DNA of 64,000 nucleotides from contig JADJCA010000001.1 in assembly GCA_016703425.1 (NCBI GenBank), forward strand, positions 930,001 to 994,000, read 5' to 3'. Made by a program: the position numbers and the translations under genes. A model generated the notes under the pieces. The model did not search any database. It worked only from the letters and a program-made list of their open reading frames with translations, and had not been told where the DNA came from. Of the stretch, positions 52,656 through 62,226 are shown in pieces (position 1 is the first letter of the stretch; every line of letters starts with the position of its first letter). The stretch is from Myxococcales bacterium. Lineage in GTDB: Bacteria > Myxococcota_A > Polyangia > Polyangiales > Polyangiaceae.

Positions 52656-52670
52656 TGACCGCTGCGGTCA
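52656..52670. promoter_or_regulatory. 15-bp palindrome after the exporter operon
   Basis: TGACCGC T GCGGTCA: perfect 7-bp arms about one central base, 102 bp after the exporter operon and 120 bp before the catalase-like gene. The 1-nt centre cannot form a good hairpin, so a dimeric regulator operator for the catalase-like gene is a better guess than a terminator. Confidence 0.35.
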
Positions 52671-52789
52671 CAGGGCGGCCACGCTGAATTTACGCTGCGA
52701 TAGCTCTCGGCGCGTCAAGCATCCCACCGGCACACACCTTGCGGAGCCTCGTTCGCGGTCGCTGGAGACCGCTCGAAAGGACCTCCGCC

Positions 52790-54038
52790 ATGTCCCGCAA
52801 AGCCCTCGCTCCCCTGCTCCTCGCGGCCCTCGCGGCGTACCCGATCGTCGGCTGCTCTGCCGGCGCCGCGCCTGACGAAACGGTGGAGGACGAGGGCGCA
52901 CTTCGCGACGACGCACTCATGAGTTCCGTCCTCGGTGAAGTGTCGCGAGGCCCCACGTTGCCAGCCAACTTCGCGTCGCGACCCGCGAACGAAAAGGCGC
53001 AGACCGCATGGGGCATGGCGTCGGCACCGGGCGAGCTCCGGTGCCACCTCGCTGGGGCGGTGTCCGGCGACGCGCTCGTCTCCGCCCTTCGCGCCTGCGC
53101 CGTCGGCTCGGGCTCCGATGAGCTCCGCGAAGCGACGCTCGGCGGAACGCTGGCGCGGGCGACCTACCAGGGCTTCATGGCGGCGCTCGGGGCCAGCGGC
53201 ATGTTGTCGGCGGCATTCGACACCAGCGGCGATGAACTGCCGCGACTCCGCAAGAAGCTTCTCCACCCCTTCGGCTCCGTGGCGCGCGTCGAGCTGCGCG
53301 TGGCCGAGACGTCGTCGTTCACGGGCGTTCTCCGAGCCGGCGCCCGCGTGCCTGGGATCGCTCGCCTCTCGACCGGCGGCCCTGAGAACGTGATGGGGTT
53401 CGTCCCCGGCCTGGGCCTTAAGCTCTTCACATCCGGTGGGCCCTCCGTAGACCTCCACGCGCTGCACGAGCTGTCGGGCCAAAAGATGGCCGACGGCAAG
53501 ACCGACGACAAGAACTACTTCCGCCACGGGTTCTCGAACGAGATCATCATGGGCGACGCGAGCGGCGCCGCGGCCATCGTCAACAAGATCTTCTCGAAGA
53601 CGCATGACCCGGCCAACCACCTGCCCATCGACCACGTGGGCCAACGCGCCGTCGACGGCACCGTCGAAGCGTCCCCCGTGTCGCCGAAGGACGTGGTGTT
53701 CGAGCCGCCGGCCGAGCTCACGGCGGCCTTTCAAACGTTCCTCGATCAGAACCCGAGCGTCGACTTGCGCGTGGGGCTCGCCGCGGTCACCAAAGACGCG
53801 TCGCCCGAGAACCCGGTGGTGCTCTACAAGGTGCGCGTCGGAACGGCGGAGGCGCTCGACAAGGCGAGCCGCGAGACCGTGGATCGCGATCTGCCCGTCA
53901 TCGCCACGCTCGTCGCGACGAGCGCTTTTGCCCTCCAAGTGGGGCGACGGGCAGCTCTACATTCGCCACAATCGCGGCTGCAAGCCCAACGAAATGGGCT
54001 CAAAGACGGCCGTCGCGCCCTCGCTCTGCAGCCGCTGA
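52790..54038 (+). CDS. catalase-fold lipoprotein, apparent frameshift near 53926
   Basis: Starts at ATG 52790; a signal peptide ends in a lipobox (PIVGC). The middle has the barrel pattern of the catalase/SrpA family: SFTGVLRAGARVPGIARLSTGG, NVMGFVPGLGLKLFTSGGPSVDLHAL, AIVNKIFSKTHDPANHLP, VLYKVRVG. Usual catalase residues (the distal His and the heme Tyr segment) are not evident, so enzyme activity is doubtful. Near 53926 (TTTT) deleting one T joins it to PSKWGDGQLYIRHNRG, which ends at a TGA at 54038; without that the frame runs into poor sequence. About 415 residues after correction. Confidence 0.65.
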
Positions 54039-54063
54039 GCGGAGCGGACGCTCGCGACCTTGC

Positions 54064-54639
54064 TCAGCGCAGCGTCGCGAGCTTGGCTTTCTGCGGCGCC
54101 GTGAGCGCGTTCTTTACCCGAAGGAGCATCGCGAGGTTCGCCGCCTTGATGGACGCTTCGTGATCGGTGAGGCGCTTCGCGACGGCCAGCGCCGCGGTCT
54201 CATCGACGGGCTCGGCGTCGAGCAGCTTGGCGAGTGCCTCTCGCTGTCGCTCGAGGTCCCAGCGCACCTTGTTCATTTGCGACTGCGCTCGCTCGACCTC
54301 GCCCATGATGAGCGCGCGTTGCTTGTCGTCGAGGCCGAGCGCGACTTGGTGCTCCATGACGACCTCCGCCGGAAAGAGCCGGCTCTCAATGGCGCCTCGC
54401 GGTGGCACATCGCGCGCGTCGCGACTCGCCGCCTTTTCCGTGGCGGGAGCGATGCTCGGCGCGCGCGGCGGCGCGACGGCTACGGCGCCGTCCTGGGAGA
54501 CCGAGTCGCCGGGCAACGGCGGGGCACCGGCCCTCGCGCACCCAAAGAGCAGAGCCGCGAGACCGACGAGTCGAAGGTGGCGGAGGACTGCACCAGGCCG
54601 GCCTGCGGCGGCGGGCAGCCGCGAAGCGAAACGTGTCAT
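54064..54639 (-). CDS. Spy/CpxP-like periplasmic lipoprotein
   Basis: 191 residues from ATG at 54639 overlapping the anti-sigma gene (ATGA). A signal peptide with lipobox-like LLFGC and a Pro/Ala-rich linker precede a helical region (about 90-190) of LTXXQ/Spy type: GLDDKQRALIMGEVERAQSQMNKVRWDLERQ, LAKLLDAEPVDETAALA, ALTAPQKAKL. Such proteins chaperone or sense in the periplasm and often repress an envelope-stress sigma factor. It is the last gene in the sigma operon. Confidence 0.78.
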   Translation of the reverse strand: MTRFASRLPAAAGRPGAVLRHLRLVGLAALLFGCARAGAPPLPGDSVSQDGAVAVAPPRAPSIAPATEKAASRDARDVPPRGAIESRLFPAEVVMEHQVALGLDDKQRALIMGEVERAQSQMNKVRWDLERQREALAKLLDAEPVDETAALAVAKRLTDHEASIKAANLAMLLRVKNALTAPQKAKLATLR

Positions 54640-55025
54640 CGGAAGCCTCCTCGGGGCGGATCGTCATCGAACGAGAGAGCCACGGACGAGCGCGGCGGCT
54701 CGAGCAGAAACTCGAGCGCGAGCTCGGTGGGAATGAGCACGCGCGCGAGCGCGCGCGTCGTTGGCGCGACGCTCAACGCCGGGGGCGCGGCCGCCTGGTG
54801 CATGGATGGCCGCGTCGCGAAGTGCATTGTGATGGCTGCGGCGGCGGCGACGCCCGCGGCTGCCGACGCGAGCGAAAAGGTCGCGCGTCGTTTCGCGCGC
54901 GGCGCGGCCGCGTCACGCCACATCGCGTCGAAGGGCGGCGCTTGTTGGCGATCGCCGTCGCGCAGGGCATGCATCGCGCGACGCACGCGAGCGTCCGGGG
55001 CGGAGCGGTCGTCGTCCTGACTCAT
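54636..55025 (-). CDS. putative anti-sigma factor
   Basis: 129 residues from ATG at 55025, which overlaps the sigma-factor stop (ATGA). Residues 1-45 are cytoplasmic and helical (ARVRRAMHALRDGD), then one membrane helix (ASAAAGVAAAAAITMHF), then a periplasmic tail of about 55 residues ending in DDPPRGGFR. No zinc-binding HxxxCxxC motif is seen, so it would be a non-ZAS anti-sigma. Function is inferred from gene order: sigma factor, membrane protein, Spy-like protein, all overlapping by 4 bp. Confidence 0.65.
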   Translation of the reverse strand: MSQDDDRSAPDARVRRAMHALRDGDRQQAPPFDAMWRDAAAPRAKRRATFSLASAAAGVAAAAAITMHFATRPSMHQAAAPPALSVAPTTRALARVLIPTELALEFLLEPPRSSVALSFDDDPPRGGFR

Positions 55026-55567
55026 CGTTCGAACCCTCGTCTCTCAAGCAAGATCGCCATCTCCCTCTTTCCTCGATCGTAGTGAACACGCGCCGACCCG
55101 ACGGAGACGCCCATCACGAGCGCGGCTTCCTCGAGCGTCAGATCCTCATAGAAGACCAGGTGAACCACCTCTCGTTGCCGCGGCGACAACTCGGCGAGGG
55201 CCGCCACGATGCGACGTCGCTGCTCGGCGGCCGCAGCGGCCGACTCGGGCGACGCGGCGGAAGGAGGCACGGCGGACTGTGCCGCGCGCTCGGGAAAGAG
55301 CCATTGCACGACGCGGCGCCTCGCGTGTTCGCGCGCGACGAGACGAATGATGCCGAAGAGCCAGGTCTTGAGCGTCGAACGTCCTTCGAAGCGCGCGCGG
55401 CCCGAAAGGATGCGCTCGTAGGTGTTTTGCAGGATGTCCGTCGCGTCGCTCGAGCGTCGCCCGGCGCACGCGAGGGCCCAACCGTAGGCCGCCTCGTGGA
55501 GCGACGCGAGGGCCTCGCGCGGCACCGCCTCTGGGCTCGGGCTCGGGCTCGGGCGCTCGTCGTGCAA
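55022..55567 (-). CDS. ECF RNA polymerase sigma factor
   Basis: 181 residues from TTG at 55567. Region 2 (YGWALACAGRRSSDATDILQNTYERIL) and region 4 (LAELSPRQREVVHLVFYEDLTLEEAALVMGVSVGSARVHYDRGK) are clear, joined by an Ala/Ser/Pro-rich linker; the region 2 core ends in TLKTWLFGIIRLVAREH. It is an extracytoplasmic-function sigma factor likely held by the membrane protein encoded next and released on envelope stress. Its promoter (probably self-controlled) should lie in the 36-bp gap and the 3' end of the DUF4349 gene. Confidence 0.92.
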   Translation of the reverse strand: MHDERPSPSPSPEAVPREALASLHEAAYGWALACAGRRSSDATDILQNTYERILSGRARFEGRSTLKTWLFGIIRLVAREHARRRVVQWLFPERAAQSAVPPSAASPESAAAAAEQRRRIVAALAELSPRQREVVHLVFYEDLTLEEAALVMGVSVGSARVHYDRGKREMAILLERRGFER

Positions 55568-55603
55568 AGCGGAGTCGAGGCTGTCATGGCCGTCGGAGTT
55601 CGG

Positions 55604-56515
55604 TCAACGAACGAGCTTGCGACGCGTGATGCGGAACGCTGCCCGGACCACCAGGGCGAAGGTCCCCACGAGGAGTAAGAGGACGAAGAGCGTCGGCCCC
55701 GCTTCCGCGAAGAGCGCGACGAGCCCGATGGTGACCGTGCTCGCGTGGCGCACGCCGTCGCGGGCCGCCTGGGCCACGCGCGCGCCGGCCCCCGTGGCCT
55801 TGGCAGACGAGCTGGTGACGAGCGACACGTGCACCGTCGCGAGCGCAATCTTGCCCTCGAGCGCCGCCGCTTGCGCCTCGTAGCGCTCCACCGTCTCGCG
55901 AACCCGAGCGAGCTCCTTTTCGGCGGCGAGCACGTCGGCGAGCGTGCCGGTGCGCTTGTCGAGCAGCTCCAAGAGCCGCTTCTCCTCGGCGCGAGCGTTG
56001 GCGAGCCGAGCGTGCCGATCGGCGCGCTCCTCCGAGACGTCGTCGACGCGCTCGTCTTCAGAGGTCACGTCACCGAGGCGCGAGACCTCGCTCACGAAGG
56101 CGTGCACGCGCTCCGAAGGGATCCGCAGGTCCAAGCTCGCCGATTGATCTTGCCGCGCGCCAGACCCGTCGCCGCTGGCGCTGAGCTGCGCCACGTGCCC
56201 ACCGAAGCGCGCCGAAGCCTCCCGAAGCTTCGAGGTCGCATCGGGGACCGAGGCCACCGCCAACGTCAGACGCACAGTGGTGATGAAGGCTGGCGTGATG
56301 AAGGCTGGCGTGGTGAAGGCCGGGCCGGTCAGCTTGGGCCGATCCTGTGCCGGTGACGGCTCCGCCGTCGCAGCCGCGGCGGCGGCGGGTCGCGATGCCG
56401 GCGCCTCCGCGCGCGAGCAGCCGGTGGCGGCGAAGGCGAGAGCCACGCACGCCATGAGCGAGACGACGAGCCGAGCGGAGCGGGCGTGGGCCCAAGCGCG
56501 AGAGACGGAATTCAT
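55604..56515 (-). CDS. DUF4349 lipoprotein
   Basis: 303 residues from ATG at 56515. Signal peptide and lipobox (AATGC), a linker with a short 15-bp tandem repeat (three copies coding TTPAFITPAFITT), then DUF4349 (about 75-220): VRLTLAVASVPDATSKL, GHVAQLSASGDGSG, DLRIPSERVHAFVSEVSRLGDV, a coiled coil (RHARLANARAEEKRLLELLDKRTGTLADVLAAE in pieces) and a C-terminal membrane helix with a basic tail. DUF4349 proteins sit in the envelope and are often found beside ECF sigma genes; function unknown. It precedes the sigma gene by 36 bp on the same strand. Confidence 0.85.
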   Translation of the reverse strand: MNSVSRAWAHARSARLVVSLMACVALAFAATGCSRAEAPASRPAAAAAATAEPSPAQDRPKLTGPAFTTPAFITPAFITTVRLTLAVASVPDATSKLREASARFGGHVAQLSASGDGSGARQDQSASLDLRIPSERVHAFVSEVSRLGDVTSEDERVDDVSEERADRHARLANARAEEKRLLELLDKRTGTLADVLAAEKELARVRETVERYEAQAAALEGKIALATVHVSLVTSSSAKATGAGARVAQAARDGVRHASTVTIGLVALFAEAGPTLFVLLLLVGTFALVVRAAFRITRRKLVR

Positions 56516-56659
56516 TGAGCAACCTCCAAGGTTGCCCTCTGTGGCGTGAGCCCCCTCACGCGTATGACAGCGCGCGGTCGATTTCTTGGGGCGCCACCGA
56601 ATCACGCAATCCTGCGTGATTTCAGCCGCTTGGATGGGGCGCGCTTGTACCCGCGACGG

Positions 56660-57454
56660 CTACTTCCCGGTGGGCGTGACCACGAACGGCACCACGTGCT
56701 CCTTCGACTCGAAGGTGGCGCGGTACGAGGTGGCCGCCTGCTGCGACGGAAAGGGCCCGACGCGGACGCGGTGCCAGGTTCCCCTGCCCTGCACCGTGGC
56801 CTCCGAGACGTGCGCCTTGTGACCGCGCGCCCGCAGCTGCTCGGCGAAGAGGTTCGCCTCCGTTTGACTACGGAACGAGCTGATCTGGAGCTGGTAGCCA
56901 CCTTCGCGCCCGGCCGCCGCCGACGGGCCCTGCGACGAGGCTGTGGCCGCGGACTCGGCGGCCGCCTTGGTGAGCGTGTCGCGCGGCTTGGTGACGACGG
57001 GTGACGGGTCGAGGACGGCTTTGGCGGGGAGCGGGACGACGGGCAGGCGATCGGTCGGCGGTGGCACGTTCAGCACGGCGCTCGTGGTGTTGGTCGTACC
57101 AGGGGCCGAGCCTTTCGGGTCGAGCGCGTCGCCGCGCTTCGCGGAGCTCGGCGAACGAATCGCCGCGAGGGCCGTCGTGGGGCTGTCCTTGTCGCTCAGG
57201 ATTCCCGGAAAGGTCACGTCCTCAGGCGTGATCTCGGTCCTCGCCGGCGCAGCTTTGCCTTTCAGCGCCACGAGCTCGCCGAGCGGATCGGAGACCACGG
57301 CAGCGTGTGTCTTTCGGCCGCTCAGTGCCACCGCGGCAAACACGATCGCGGCGCCACCAAGGCCCACGAGCGCGAGCGCGAAAAATTTCCCCGCTCGTCC
57401 GCCGCCATCGGACTCCTGGATCTGCTCGAGATTGCGAACCGCACCTTGCTCCAT
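56660..57454 (-). CDS. SPOR-domain membrane protein
   Basis: 264 residues. Short cytoplasmic N terminus, one membrane helix (FFALALVGLGGAAIVFAAVAL), a long Pro/Ala/Thr-rich periplasmic linker and a C-terminal SPOR domain (GYQLQISSFRSQTEANLFAEQLRARGHKAHV split, TWHRVRVGPFPS, VVPFVVTPTGK). SPOR domains bind denuded peptidoglycan at the division septum. This layout is that of FtsN/DamX-like proteins. It follows argS at 85 bp and may share its transcript. Confidence 0.9.
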   Translation of the reverse strand: MEQGAVRNLEQIQESDGGGRAGKFFALALVGLGGAAIVFAAVALSGRKTHAAVVSDPLGELVALKGKAAPARTEITPEDVTFPGILSDKDSPTTALAAIRSPSSAKRGDALDPKGSAPGTTNTTSAVLNVPPPTDRLPVVPLPAKAVLDPSPVVTKPRDTLTKAAAESAATASSQGPSAAAGREGGYQLQISSFRSQTEANLFAEQLRARGHKAHVSEATVQGRGTWHRVRVGPFPSQQAATSYRATFESKEHVVPFVVTPTGK

Positions 57455-57539
57455 CGGGTTGCCTCCGCGCGATTACGCACGGAAGGCCCCCTCTGGGACA
57501 AGTTCTCGACCACAAGTTCTCGGGCGATAGACGCCTGCC

Positions 57540-59403
57540 TCAGACGGGCTCGCCCTCGACGAGCGCGGCGTCGGCGGGCCGATCCATGCGCTCCGGAGCG
57601 GAGACGCCGAGGAGCGCCAGCGCGTTCGCGTAGACGATGCGGATCGCCTGAATCCAAGCCAACCGCGCGGCCGTCTTAGGAAAGTCCCAGCGGCCCTCCC
57701 ATCCTTCTTCGCGCCGAAGCGAGTCGGGCGGAAGGATCGGATCGGCCTTGAGGCGCGTGAAGTAGCTCTGAAACTCCCGCGCAAGCTCCTGAACGTAAAA
57801 GGCGATGCGGTGCGGCTCGCGCGCGGCGGCGGCGTTCGCCACGACCTCGGGGTATTCGGCGAGGCGCGACGCGATGGCCAGCTCGTCGGCGTGCACCAGC
57901 GACTTCCACCCGTCGGCGGAGACGGCCTCGCTGGCAAGGCCCATGGACTCGGCCTTGCGAAGGATCGACGAGAGCCGCGCGTGGCCGTATTGCACGTAAA
58001 ATACCGGGTTATCGAGGCTCTTCTTTTTGGCGAGGTCGATGTCGAAATCCACGTTCGAGTTGGCCGTGCGAAGCAAGAAGAAGAACCGAAGCGCATCGCT
58101 GCCGGCACCAAGGCGTCCCGCCGCCTCGTCGATCTCGTCGGCGACCTCCTCGATGGTCACGAAGGTGCCGGCGCGCTTGGAGGATTTGACGACGGCACCA
58201 TCGCGGTAGATGTAGACGAGCTGGTAGAGCAAGGCCTCGTAGCGATCGCTCGGCAAACCGAGCGCCGTGAGCGCGTTTCTGACGCGGGCCACGTAGCCGT
58301 GGTGATCGACGCCGAGGACCGTGATGAGCCGGTCGTAGCCGCGGCCAATCTTGTCGGCGTGGTACGCGATGTCGCTCGCGAAATAGGTGTAGGCCCCGTC
58401 CGACTTCTGCACAACGCGATCCTTGTCGTCGGCGAGAGTCGTGGCCAACACCTCGCCGGCCTTGTACTGGGCCGGCTTTGGGGCTTCCTTCGCCGTGAAA
58501 AAGACCGCCCCGTCCTTCTTGAGCAGGTAGCCGTCGCGCTCCAGCTGCGAGAGCGCGGCGCGAACGGCGCCCCAGCGATGGAGCGACTCCTCGCTGAACC
58601 AGACGTCGAAGTTCACGCCGATGGAGGGCGAGCGTGCGACGAATGCCGGGCATGGACTTCGAGCCGTCGATGCCCCGAAGCATCCACGTGATGCACGTGC
58701 GGCAGAGCGCCTCCGGATCGGCCAAGGTCTCCGGGTAGTGCGCCTTCAAGAACAGGCCCAGCTCGCCGACGTATTCGCCTTGGTAGCCGTTCTCGGGGGT
58801 CGGCTCACCACGGGCGGCGGCCGCGACGCTGTCGGCGAAGAGGCGAACCTGGTTGCCGAAATCGTTGATGTAATACTCACGCGTCACGCGCGCGCCCGAG
58901 GCTTCGAGGAGCCGGCCGACGGCGTCGCCAAAGATGGCGTTGCGGCCCGAGGCCACGTTGATGGGACCGGTCGGATTGGCACTGACGAACTCGAGGTTGA
59001 CGCGTTCGCCGACGCCCGACGGCATGCGGCCGTAACCGACGCCCGCGGCGAGGATCGACGCGAGCGCTTCGTGGAACGCCGACGGCGCGAGCCTCAGGTT
59101 GATGAAGCCGGGGCCGGCGATCTCCGCCGACGCGATCACGCCGCCTTGGCTTGCGAGCTCCCGCTGAAGGAGCTCCGCGAGGGCACGCGGCGCCATGCCG
59201 AGGCGCTTGGCGAAGACCATGGCGATGTTCGTCGCGAAATCGCCGTGCTCGGGGCGCTTGGGCCGCTCCACGGAGAACGGCGACGCCCCTTGAGGTGCCG
59301 CAAGTTTTGAGGCGGCGTCGTCGCCGAGGGCGCCCTTCGCCGCGAGTCCGTGGAGAGCTACCCCAAGCGATGCCCGAACCCGTTCCACCACACTCGCGCT
59401 CAT
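57540..59403 (-). CDS. argS: arginyl-tRNA synthetase, apparent frameshift near 58625
   Basis: The N-terminal part (ATG at 59403) has the Arg-S additional domain (PKRPEHGDFATNIAM) and the site-motif segment FVSANPTGPINVASGRNAIFGD, where the usual HIGH is NVAS. From about 58625 the next frame is coding to a TGA at 57540: NFDVWFSEESL, YTYFASDIAYHADKIGRGYD, KSSKRAGTFVTIEEV (KMSKS-like), RFFFLLRTANSNVDFDIDL, VQYGHARLSSILRKA. Removing one C from GCCCTCC reads LASIGVNFDV and gives one protein of about 620 residues, the length expected. ArgRS is essential, so the shift is almost certainly a sequence error. Confidence 0.88.
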
Positions 59404-59529
59404 CGCTTGTCCTTACAACGTGCGGGCCGCCGAACAAACGCGGAAGACGGGCGCCGGAGCCGTTCCCGAGGCGCTCTCCCTTCCGCGGATAGGGGCTTCC
59501 GCCGACGCCTCGACGGAAAGGGCCGCCGC

Positions 59530-60817
59530 TCAGCCGCTGACGCGGAGCAACTGCTCGGCCTTCCAACGTGTCTCGAGGGCTTCGGCCGCCGGCTCGCTGC
59601 CAATCACGATGCCGCCGCCGGCGAAGTATTCCCCGAGGCCTTCGGCGCGGTCGATGACGGCCGTTCGAATGGCCATCGCCAGCGTCGCGCCGCCGTCGCG
59701 GCGCACGGTGCCGATGACGCCCGTGTATAGGCCGCGTCGCGCCGACTCCAACGCGCGGATGATCTCCATGGCCCGGATCTTGGGAGCTCCCGTCACGCTC
59801 CCAAAAGGAACGAGGGCTTCGAGAATTTCAGCGAGGCCCTTGTCCGAAGCGACCCGCGCGCGGACCTCCGCGATGCGGCTCATGACCGTGCGACCGGACA
59901 CGATGGTCGGCGCGCCGAGAACGCGCACCGAGCCGAGGCAGGCGATCTTGCCGAGATCGTTGCGGTGCAGGTCGACGGCCATCGTGAGCTCCGCGCCCTC
60001 TTTTTCGCTGCCCTCCAGGTCGGCGCGGAGAAGGGCGTCGCTCACCGCGTCGGTGCCGCGCGCGCGTGCCCTTGATGGGACACGTCCGAAGCTCGGCGCC
60101 AGACCAATCGAGCGCCAGCTCCGGGCTCGCGCCGGCGACGACGTACGCGCCGGCGTCGAGAAAGAACTCGAAGGGGCTTGGCGCAGCGCGCGACAGCGCA
60201 GCGAAAAACGCGAGCGCGTCGCCTTCGAAGGCGAAGGTGGCTCGGCGCGCGAGGTTGACCTGGTAGGCGTCGCCGGCAAAGAGCCAGTCGAGCACCGCGC
60301 GCACCTTGGAGGCGTGGGCCTCGTCGTCGTCGCTCCACGACGGCGTGCCAACACGAAACGGCATCGGCGACGCGGGAGCCGGTGCCGCGCGGGCCAGGAG
60401 ACCGTCGGCAGCAGCCTGGCTATCGGCTTCCACGGCGACGACGCCCGTCGCGTGATCGATGCGGAAGACCGCGTCGTAGCGAAGCCAGCAGGGCTCACAC
60501 ACAATCGGCGGAGGGCGCGTCTCCGGGGTCACGTAGCTCGCTCGCTCGAAGCGCTGCGATTCGTACGGGACGAGGCCAACCCATCGCGGCGCCGCACGAC
60601 GTCCGGCCCAGCTCCGCGCGTCACGCACATCGGGCGGGGCGAGCGAGGTAGAACGCTCCACCGGATCGGCCCCCACGAAGGAGGCCTCCACATCGGCCGC
60701 CGAGGCCTGCTGGACCGGTGACGACGAGAGCACGAACAGGCCCGGTCGGTCGCGGAGCCGCTCGGCGAGCGCGGCCGCGCTCGTGCGCCACGACGTCTCG
60801 ATGACCACGGAGCTCAT
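59530..60817 (-). CDS. pabB: aminodeoxychorismate synthase component I, apparent frameshift near 60060
   Basis: Start ATG 60817, overlapping the stop of the upstream gene (ATGA). The first part has MRFGVGTPSW-type DAYQVNLARRATFAF and the chorismate-binding ELRTCPIKGTR; then the adjacent frame gives GTDAVSDALL, AELTMAVDLHRNDLGKI, EALVPFGSVTGAPKIRAMEII and FAGGGIVIGSEP. A one- or two-base shift in the GCGCGCGCG run at about 60058-60066 joins them into about 428 residues. It makes 4-amino-4-deoxychorismate from chorismate for folate synthesis, with a PabA partner not present here. TrpE is less likely by the PIKGTR and GAPK details. Confidence 0.85.
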
Positions 60818-61710
60818 CGAGCCCCGGGAGGCGCGACTGGCTCGCGCACGCGCACGACTTGCCTCGGCGTCACGACCGCGTCGCAGAGCGGCGCGACGAC
60901 GGACGCACCGGGCCATGCCACGATTCGCTCGAGGCGCCCCGCGCCGGAGACGGTCACGCCGGCAGGAAGGATGACGCCCTCGCCAACATCAACGGCGGCG
61001 GGCACTTGTGTGTGCACCATGCACGTAAGGCCTCGCGTGTTGAGCCAGCTCAGGTTGGCCTTCAAATACGAGGCAAGACTGCCCACATCCTCAAAGGGAA
61101 TCGTCGTCTCGTGAGCGTTCAGCACAGCCCCTGCCCGCCCCAACGGGATGTAGACGTCGCCGACGAGGCAGCCTCGCGCCGGGAGTCTTGCCCGAAGGCC
61201 GCGACCGAAGACGTGAATGCCCAAGAACTCCCCTCCGCGCCGCTCCTCACCGCCGAGCCGCTCCCCGCGCAGCCGAACGATGCGCCCCAGGTCGTCTACG
61301 CCGACGTTTCCGGCGCCGCGCTCGCGGGGGCGGATCGCCAGCGTCGCGGACGCGTGCCCGCCGGCGTGCGCGGCCCACAGGGCGTCGGCATCCAGCGCCG
61401 TCATCATGTCGGCGTTCCAAACGAGGACGTCGCCTTCGCCCAAGAGCGAGCTGGCGTGCGCGAGGCCGCCGGCCGTTCCGAGAAGCTCCGCCTCGCGGGA
61501 GATCTGCACCAGCGGCTCTACCGCGAGGGCTGCTGTGAGCGCGTCCTGGAAATGATGCGCGTTAACCACCACGGGGCCGTGGCCGCGTGTCCGATCGAGC
61601 GCATGGAAGATCGCTGCCTTGTCGCCTATGGGAACGAGCGGCTTGGGGAGCTCATCGGTCAACGGCTTGAGGCGCGTTCCTAGACCTGCCGCAAGGACCA
61701 GCGTGGGCAC
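60814..61710 (-). CDS. sugar-phosphate nucleotidyltransferase (MurU/RmlA-like)
   Basis: 298 residues from the GTG at 61710, placed directly before the catalytic start PTLVLAAGLGTRLKPLTDELPKPLVPIG, the signature loop and the second Lys-Pro motif of this family. Metal-binding Asp is in VLVWNADMM. The C-terminal third (GEGVILPAGVTVSGAGRLERIV) has a left-handed helix-like repeat as in bifunctional nucleotidyltransferases. It would make an NDP-sugar (perhaps UDP-MurNAc or dTDP/GDP-sugar) for the envelope. A longer start at 61818 is possible. Confidence 0.82.
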   Translation of the reverse strand: MPTLVLAAGLGTRLKPLTDELPKPLVPIGDKAAIFHALDRTRGHGPVVVNAHHFQDALTAALAVEPLVQISREAELLGTAGGLAHASSLLGEGDVLVWNADMMTALDADALWAAHAGGHASATLAIRPRERGAGNVGVDDLGRIVRLRGERLGGEERRGGEFLGIHVFGRGLRARLPARGCLVGDVYIPLGRAGAVLNAHETTIPFEDVGSLASYLKANLSWLNTRGLTCMVHTQVPAAVDVGEGVILPAGVTVSGAGRLERIVAWPGASVVAPLCDAVVTPRQVVRVREPVAPPGAR

Positions 61711-61812
61711 CGAGAGACCGTAGAGCAACACGCTGGCCGAGGGAACGTGCTCGCGCGGGCCGTTGCGCCGGAAACTTGCTCCCAAGCCGGCGCGTTGTGT
61801 ATCGCGAAGGGC

Positions 61813-62226
61813 ATGCACCGCGCCGCGTGGCTACCGCTCTTCTTCGGCATCGTCCTCGGTGCCTGCGGCACCGACGCGCGCGGCATCGACAGCTGCCGAC
61901 GCATCGAAGAGTCGCGGTGCCGCCGGGCCACAGCCTGCGGCGTCGATCTGGGCTTCTATCGCTTCGTCGGCGCGGGTGAGACGGCGGCCGTCGAAGGTTG
62001 CATTCGCTACTACCGCGAGGCCTGCCTCCATGGGCTCGTCGCGGAAGATCCGGGGCCCACGCAGGTGCAGGCCTGCGTTGACGCCATCAACGTGGGCACG
62101 TGCGACGTCGTGAAGGCGCCGGAGACGACGGCAGCGTGCGGCTGGCTCGTGCCACCGGCTCCTGCTCCCGCCCCCACGGCGGATGCTACCGTCGCGGCGA
62201 CCGACGCCGGGACCGACAGCCCGTAG
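61813..62226 (+). CDS. small Cys-rich lipoprotein
   Basis: 137 residues from ATG at 61813. Signal peptide with lipobox (IVLGAC). Eight Cys residues are spaced in the mature domain (IDSCRRIEESRCRRATACG, CIRYYREACLHG, QACVDAINVGTCDVV, AACGWL), which is a small helical disulfide module common in myxobacterial exported proteins. A Pro/Ala/Thr-rich tail closes it. Divergent from the nucleotidyltransferase. Function unknown. Confidence 0.75.
   Translation: MHRAAWLPLFFGIVLGACGTDARGIDSCRRIEESRCRRATACGVDLGFYRFVGAGETAAVEGCIRYYREACLHGLVAEDPGPTQVQACVDAINVGTCDVVKAPETTAACGWLVPPAPAPAPTADATVAATDAGTDSP

Noticed and set aside
50788..52671. 627-residue minus-strand frame
   Set aside because: Antisense to two FtsX-like permeases with clear motifs.
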